From an uncultured Aquimarina sp. (GTDB taxonomy: Bacteria; Bacteroidota; Bacteroidia; Flavobacteriales; Flavobacteriaceae), in the NCBI GenBank assembly GCA_947496555.1, contig CANMDH010000017.1, positions 1-64,000 on the forward strand: a stretch of 64,000 nt of DNA. Reading direction: 5' to 3'. A program made the position numbers and the translations under genes. Each line of letters starts with the position of its first letter. Position 1 is the first letter of the stretch. Below the pieces are notes generated by a model, which ran no database searches, was not told the origin of the DNA, and was given only the letters and a program-made list of their open reading frames with translations. This document shows positions 61,314 to 64,000 of this stretch, piece after piece.

Positions 61314-61648
61314 GATATCGCACTTAAATTATGGGCCGATATGCTAATATTAACTTAGCGATTTGGGGCGCTTGTTAATAATATTGTTAATATATTTTTT
61401 ACCAAGTTATAAAATTATAAATTTAATGTTTATATCAAACTAAATTTTAATGTTTTTTTGTAATAATTTTCTGACTCTTAGTTTGTTGCCCTATTTACAC
61501 TAGCATTTCTTAAAATCTTAAAAACGTCTTAATATACATAAAATTTTGTTAATCAGTTCTTTGTGTTGACATAAAAAACCTTGTCTGCCTAATTGACAGG
61601 ACTAAAATCTCCCCTAAATCTTAACCCACAAAGATCAAAAATCAATTA

Positions 61649-61683
61649 GAAAACACCGAAATTTTAAAAATTTTGATGTTTTC
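61649..61683. repeat. imperfect palindrome in the T9SS operon upstream region
   Basis: GAAAACACC at 61649 pairs with GATGTTTTC at 61675-61683 with one mismatch, and an inner AAATTTT/AAAATTT stem continues to the centre. It lies 336 bases upstream of the first gene. It may be an operator, a leader hairpin or an old terminator. Confidence 0.4.
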
Positions 61684-61821
61684 TTTACGGAAAAAATAAC
61701 CCGAAAAAGGCAACTTTATTCGATTAAGTGTTATCCGATAAAGTAAATTTCTATCAAAAAACGGCCTTAATATCCAAAAATTAACTACACAGGTTTCTCT
61801 GTTTTTTTAACAAAAAGAAAT

Positions 61822-61857
61822 AAAAAAACCTCATCGAAAAAAATCCAATGAGGTTGT
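61822..61857 (-). terminator. intrinsic terminator after the OmpH-like gene
   Basis: On the minus strand AACCTCAT and ATGAGGTT form an 8-bp stem around a T-rich loop, followed by a run of seven T residues. It lies about 22 bases past the stop of the gene at 61879. Confidence 0.85.
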
Positions 61858-61878
61858 TAAAAATTGTTGGGATAATTG

Positions 61879-62412
61879 TTATTCTTTTCCTTCAGGAACA
61901 GCATGCTCACCGCCGTTTAATTCTTTGATAATTTCGTCTGTTAAATCTAACTCTTCTTTTCCGTACAAAATATTACTTACCTCGGTTTCTCCATAGATAT
62001 AAGTATACCCGTTTTTCTTGCCATATTCTTTGATAAAATCCTTTACTTTACCAATAATTGAGTCAATCTCTTTTTGGCTTCCTTGTTGAAGCTCTTGCAT
62101 TTTGGCTTGTTGTTCTCTTTGTAACAATTGTTGTTTACCCATCAACTCTTGTTCTTTCTTTTCTCTATTAGCTTTAGACATAGATTTCATGATGTTCTGG
62201 TATCCCTGTACCTCGATCTGAAACTGTTTTGCCTTTTCTTCCAGCTCTGCTCTTACCTCATTATTACGTTTTGTCCATTTGTCTTGAGCTTCTTTCATTT
62301 CTGTAAAATCAGAAACAACTTTGGTGTTATTTACAAAACCCGTTTTTTCGGTTTGTTGATTACAAGAAGCAAAAATCAAAACGACACTTGCAATCCATAA
62401 AAATTTTTTCAT
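61879..62412 (-). CDS. OmpH/Skp-like family lipoprotein
   Basis: This 177-residue protein has a lipoprotein signal ending in IFASCNQQ (Cys17). GFVNNTKVVSDFTEMKEAQD corresponds to the start of Skp/OmpH proteins. A long helical coiled-coil hairpin follows (ELEEKAKQFQIEVQGYQNIM, MGKQQLLQREQQAKMQELQQ), then YGKKNGYTYIYGETEVSNIL and a short tail. Skp proteins chaperone outer membrane proteins; a lipid-anchored version would work at a membrane face. It is monocistronic with its own terminator, and a candidate -7 box CAAAAATA (minus strand TATTTTTG) lies at 62435-62442. Confidence 0.83.
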   Translation of the reverse strand: MKKFLWIASVVLIFASCNQQTEKTGFVNNTKVVSDFTEMKEAQDKWTKRNNEVRAELEEKAKQFQIEVQGYQNIMKSMSKANREKKEQELMGKQQLLQREQQAKMQELQQGSQKEIDSIIGKVKDFIKEYGKKNGYTYIYGETEVSNILYGKEELDLTDEIIKELNGGEHAVPEGKE

Positions 62413-62642
62413 TTTTCAAAAATTTAGTTCTGGGCAAAAATATCAAAGTTCATGTGATGATGTTCACTATAAAGCTCTAAAAAACACAATAATAACAAAA
62501 AACAATTATCTTTGACAAAACAATCAATAAAAACTATTGAAAATGAATGAAAATTAAGCCATTTAAGGGCTTTCGGGAAATTAGCAATATAGTTTTAGCA
62601 AAAAGAAGAAGAAAACTTATTTAAAACCTCTCAAAATCAAAA

Positions 62643-63494
62643 TTATTTGTTTCTGAGTACATAAATGTGAGATGAAAACTCTTTAGATCGATTTCCTTTT
62701 ATGTTAGACTGAAAACCAATCCAAAATGCTTTAAAAAAATTCATTTTTCCATTCTTATACTTTTCTGATAAAAGTGCAACATAAAAGGAATCAAATTTCA
62801 TGGGTAGGATTCTCGTTAACTCTAAATCTTTCTCTCCAAAAAGTTGTTGGATTGATTTTTTTGAAAAATGCCAAAGATGTCTAGGCGCATCATAGGCGGC
62901 CCAAAATGATTTATAATATTGTGCGTCAAATGATTTATAATTGGGTACTGCAACCACCAAATATCCGCTTGGGTTTAAAAGTCGTTTAAGTTCTCTGATT
63001 TGATCTTGTAAATTGGAGACATGTTCCAAAACGTGCCACATTGTAATTATATCAAAAGTACCGTCTTCAAAATTTTTGGTATCAGGTTCTAAAACAATTT
63101 CTTTTTGTTTTGCCAACTCTTTTGCCTGATGGTTTGGTTCAGTTCCAGAAACGTTCCATCCTTTCTTTTTTGCAACCGCCAAAAAATCTCCAGTACCCGC
63201 ACCAATATCCAAAAGTTTTCCTTGACCCTTATTTAGTTTAGAAATCAGTCTTACTTTTTTATTTAAAGAATATACTTTTACTAAATGATAAAGTTTTTCA
63301 AAAACAGAACGTTTTGCATCAGTGTGCGAAATGTAATCTTCACTTTCATAATATTTGCCCAAATCTTGATCACTTGGTTTCGGAGATGTGATTAACATAT
63401 CGTTTTTTACATCGTGAAGCAGTTGAAATTCTTCTCCCGATACACTATGGTCTTTGCAAACCATAAAAACTTCTAAATCTCTTTTTTTGTTCAT
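62643..63494 (-). CDS. class I SAM-dependent methyltransferase
   Basis: The protein has a short N-terminal section with CKDHSVSGEEFQL, common to a Bacteroidota group of methyltransferases. A Rossmann methyltransferase domain follows, with LLDIGAGTGDFLAVAKKKGW (SAM loop), VSGTEPN, FDIITMWHVLEHV and LVVAVPNYKSFDAQYY. A C-terminal extension has DAPRHLWHFSKKSI, matching a Methyltransf_23-like type. The acceptor is not known; some relatives act in lipid or glycan pathways. I start it at 63494 (MNKKRDLEVF, 283 residues) because a strong promoter at 63533-63562 places the upstream ATG at 63530 before or at the transcription start. Confidence 0.82.
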   Translation of the reverse strand: MNKKRDLEVFMVCKDHSVSGEEFQLLHDVKNDMLITSPKPSDQDLGKYYESEDYISHTDAKRSVFEKLYHLVKVYSLNKKVRLISKLNKGQGKLLDIGAGTGDFLAVAKKKGWNVSGTEPNHQAKELAKQKEIVLEPDTKNFEDGTFDIITMWHVLEHVSNLQDQIRELKRLLNPSGYLVVAVPNYKSFDAQYYKSFWAAYDAPRHLWHFSKKSIQQLFGEKDLELTRILPMKFDSFYVALLSEKYKNGKMNFFKAFWIGFQSNIKGNRSKEFSSHIYVLRNK

Positions 63495-63532
63495 TCTTTT
63501 TTTATGAAGACTTTTTTGATTAAAAATCAAAA

Positions 63533-63562
63533 CAAAAGTATTTGTAATGGATTCTTTTTCAA
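63533..63562 (-). promoter_or_regulatory. Bacteroidota-type promoter for the methyltransferase
   Basis: Read on the minus strand, a -33 element TTG (63562-63560) is followed after 19 bases by TACTTTTG (63540-63533), a full match to TAnnTTTG. Both boxes and the spacing fit the known Bacteroidota consensus. Transcription would begin near 63526, supporting the translation start at 63494. Confidence 0.75.
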
Positions 63563-63607
63563 AATGTATTTTGATTAAAAATGATCTGTAATTAATTTCG
63601 GCATTAC

Positions 63608-63711
63608 ATTTCGACTCCGCTCAAGGTTCGAGGGCCTCGTCTTTCGCTATGTACTTTATTCTAAAATTAGAAAATCATATTTGAACCCTGAGGTTATTCG
63701 AAGGGCGAAAT
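63608..63711. repeat. 104-bp element with imperfect terminal inverted repeats
   Basis: The left end ATTTCGACTCCGCTCAAGG and the right end CCTGAGGTTATTCGAAGGGC plus GAAAT are imperfect inverted copies; ATTTCG and CGAAAT close the element exactly. The phrase TTCGACTCCGCTCAA is, from memory, typical of short intergenic repeats spread through Flavobacteriaceae genomes. It lies in a non-coding gap and is more GC-rich than its surroundings. Only one copy is in the window. Confidence 0.55.
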
Positions 63712-63741
63712 ACAAGATGCCATGTGCCAATTATCCCGATT

Positions 63742-63757
63742 TGTTCCACGTGGAACT
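63742..63757. promoter_or_regulatory. parS: parS-like ParB binding site
   Basis: TGTTCCACGTGGAACT matches the broadly conserved parS consensus TGTTnCACGTGnAACA at every defined base except the last. The inner 14 bases, GTTCCACGTGGAAC, form a perfect palindrome identical to known parS cores such as that of Pseudomonas. It overlaps the stop codon of the gene to its right. Chromosomal parS sites usually lie near the replication origin. No parA/parB gene is in the window. Confidence 0.75.
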
Positions 63758-64000
63758 ATTCTTTGGTGGCATCATATACCTCTACATTAAGTAATGTGCT
63801 TAATGCGTTTGCTTTGTCTAATGCTTTTTGATAATTCTCTGTTTTATATAGTGTAAAGTTTTTATTTTCATTAAAAAAACGAACAACAAGTTTGTCGTGT
63901 CTTTCTTTGGTTCCGATTGCACTAACAGCTCCCCATTCATTATCCAACTTAAGGGAGGCCGAAAAGACAGAAATATAATCTGGAAAGTCTAACTCTAATT
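63756..64000 (-). CDS. unknown protein, 3' part only (runs off right edge)
   Basis: The minus-strand frame is open from the stop at 63756-63758 to the window edge, giving at least 80 residues. It reads LELDFPDYISVFSASLKLDN near the edge, then EWGAVSAIGTKERHDKLVVR and a soluble alpha/beta tail ending in NVEVYDATKE. The apparent start at 63947 is a TTG inside the frame, and sequence upstream of it reads just as well, so the gene begins beyond the window. I do not recognise the family. Its stop codon overlaps the parS-like site. Confidence 0.65.
   Translation of the reverse strand, partial: LELDFPDYISVFSASLKLDNEWGAVSAIGTKERHDKLVVRFFNENKNFTLYKTENYQKALDKANALSTLLNVEVYDATKE

Larger units (their letters stand above)
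61314..61878. other. 565-base regulatory gap upstream of the T9SS operon
   Basis: No credible gene lies here. The stretch is very AT-rich. It includes an imperfect 35-base palindrome (61649-61683) and, at its right end, the terminator of the OmpH-like gene. It should hold the promoter and any leader of the T9SS operon. I could not identify a convincing TAnnTTTG box on the minus strand. Confidence 0.6.

Noticed and set aside
1-64000. tRNA, rRNA, insertion sequences and phage genes
   Set aside because: I looked for transposase-like proteins, integrases and tRNA-like cloverleaf sequences and saw none I could support. A covariance-model scan would be needed to exclude small RNA genes.

Overview
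The window reads as a chromosomal segment of a marine-type member of the Flavobacteriaceae (Bacteroidota). The evidence is the low GC content, TAnnTTTG-type promoter boxes, type IX secretion (T9SS) surface proteins of the PorP/SprF and gliding-motility C-terminal domain families, a DUF4837 lipoprotein, an M23 peptidase next to tatA, and a Bacteroidota-type delta-prime clamp-loader subunit. An Aquimarina-like genus is possible but cannot be proven from the sequence. No tRNA, rRNA, CRISPR array, transposase or phage gene was seen.

Region 1 (about 1-25140, all minus strand) is a surface polysaccharide locus with almost no gaps, read from right to left. It starts with a Wzz-like chain-length protein. 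Complete dTDP-L-rhamnose genes (rfbB, rfbA, rfbC, rfbD) and GDP-mannose to GDP-L-fucose genes (manA, manC, gmd, fcl) follow. Next is an unusual phosphate-themed block: a lipoprotein pyrophosphatase, a lipoprotein metallophosphoesterase, a CotH-like/beta-helix protein, a VTC-type polyphosphate polymerase domain protein, a DUF4956 membrane protein and a CotH-like protein. After it comes a set that looks like a pathway to a CMP-activated keto-deoxy sugar acid: a NeuA-like cytidylyltransferase, a YhcH/EbgC-like protein, an HpcH/HpaI aldolase, an epimerase, a 6-phosphogluconolactonase, a HAD phosphatase and a 2-hydroxyacid dehydrogenase. Two FkbM methyltransferases and an O-antigen ligase/polymerase are interspersed. 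No recognisable glycosyltransferase lies in the window, so those genes are probably beyond the left edge. A decayed HAD phosphatase gene sits inside this run at about 4392-4689.

Region 2 (25251-43371) is mostly housekeeping: a nucleoside-phosphorylase-like Bacteroidota protein, a GH3 family protein, an M23 peptidase, tatA, tex, a TonB-plug protein without a barrel, a DUF4837 lipoprotein, a LysM lytic transglycosylase, pgk, holB, a DoxX-like protein, an ATP-grasp enzyme and a CapK-like adenylate-forming enzyme.

Region 3 (43418-61313, minus strand) is a four-gene T9SS surface operon. In transcription order it encodes a 672-residue Ig-like protein with a type B C-terminal sorting domain, a 1131-residue PorP/SprF barrel fused to a long coiled coil with four 80-residue repeats and a SPOR-like C-terminus, a 3804-residue SprB-like adhesin, and a second PorP/SprF protein.

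Region 4 (61879-64000) holds an OmpH/Skp-like lipoprotein, a SAM methyltransferase with a near-ideal Bacteroidota promoter, a 104-bp repeat-like element, a near-perfect parS (ParB binding) site, and the 3' part of an unknown gene that runs off the right edge.
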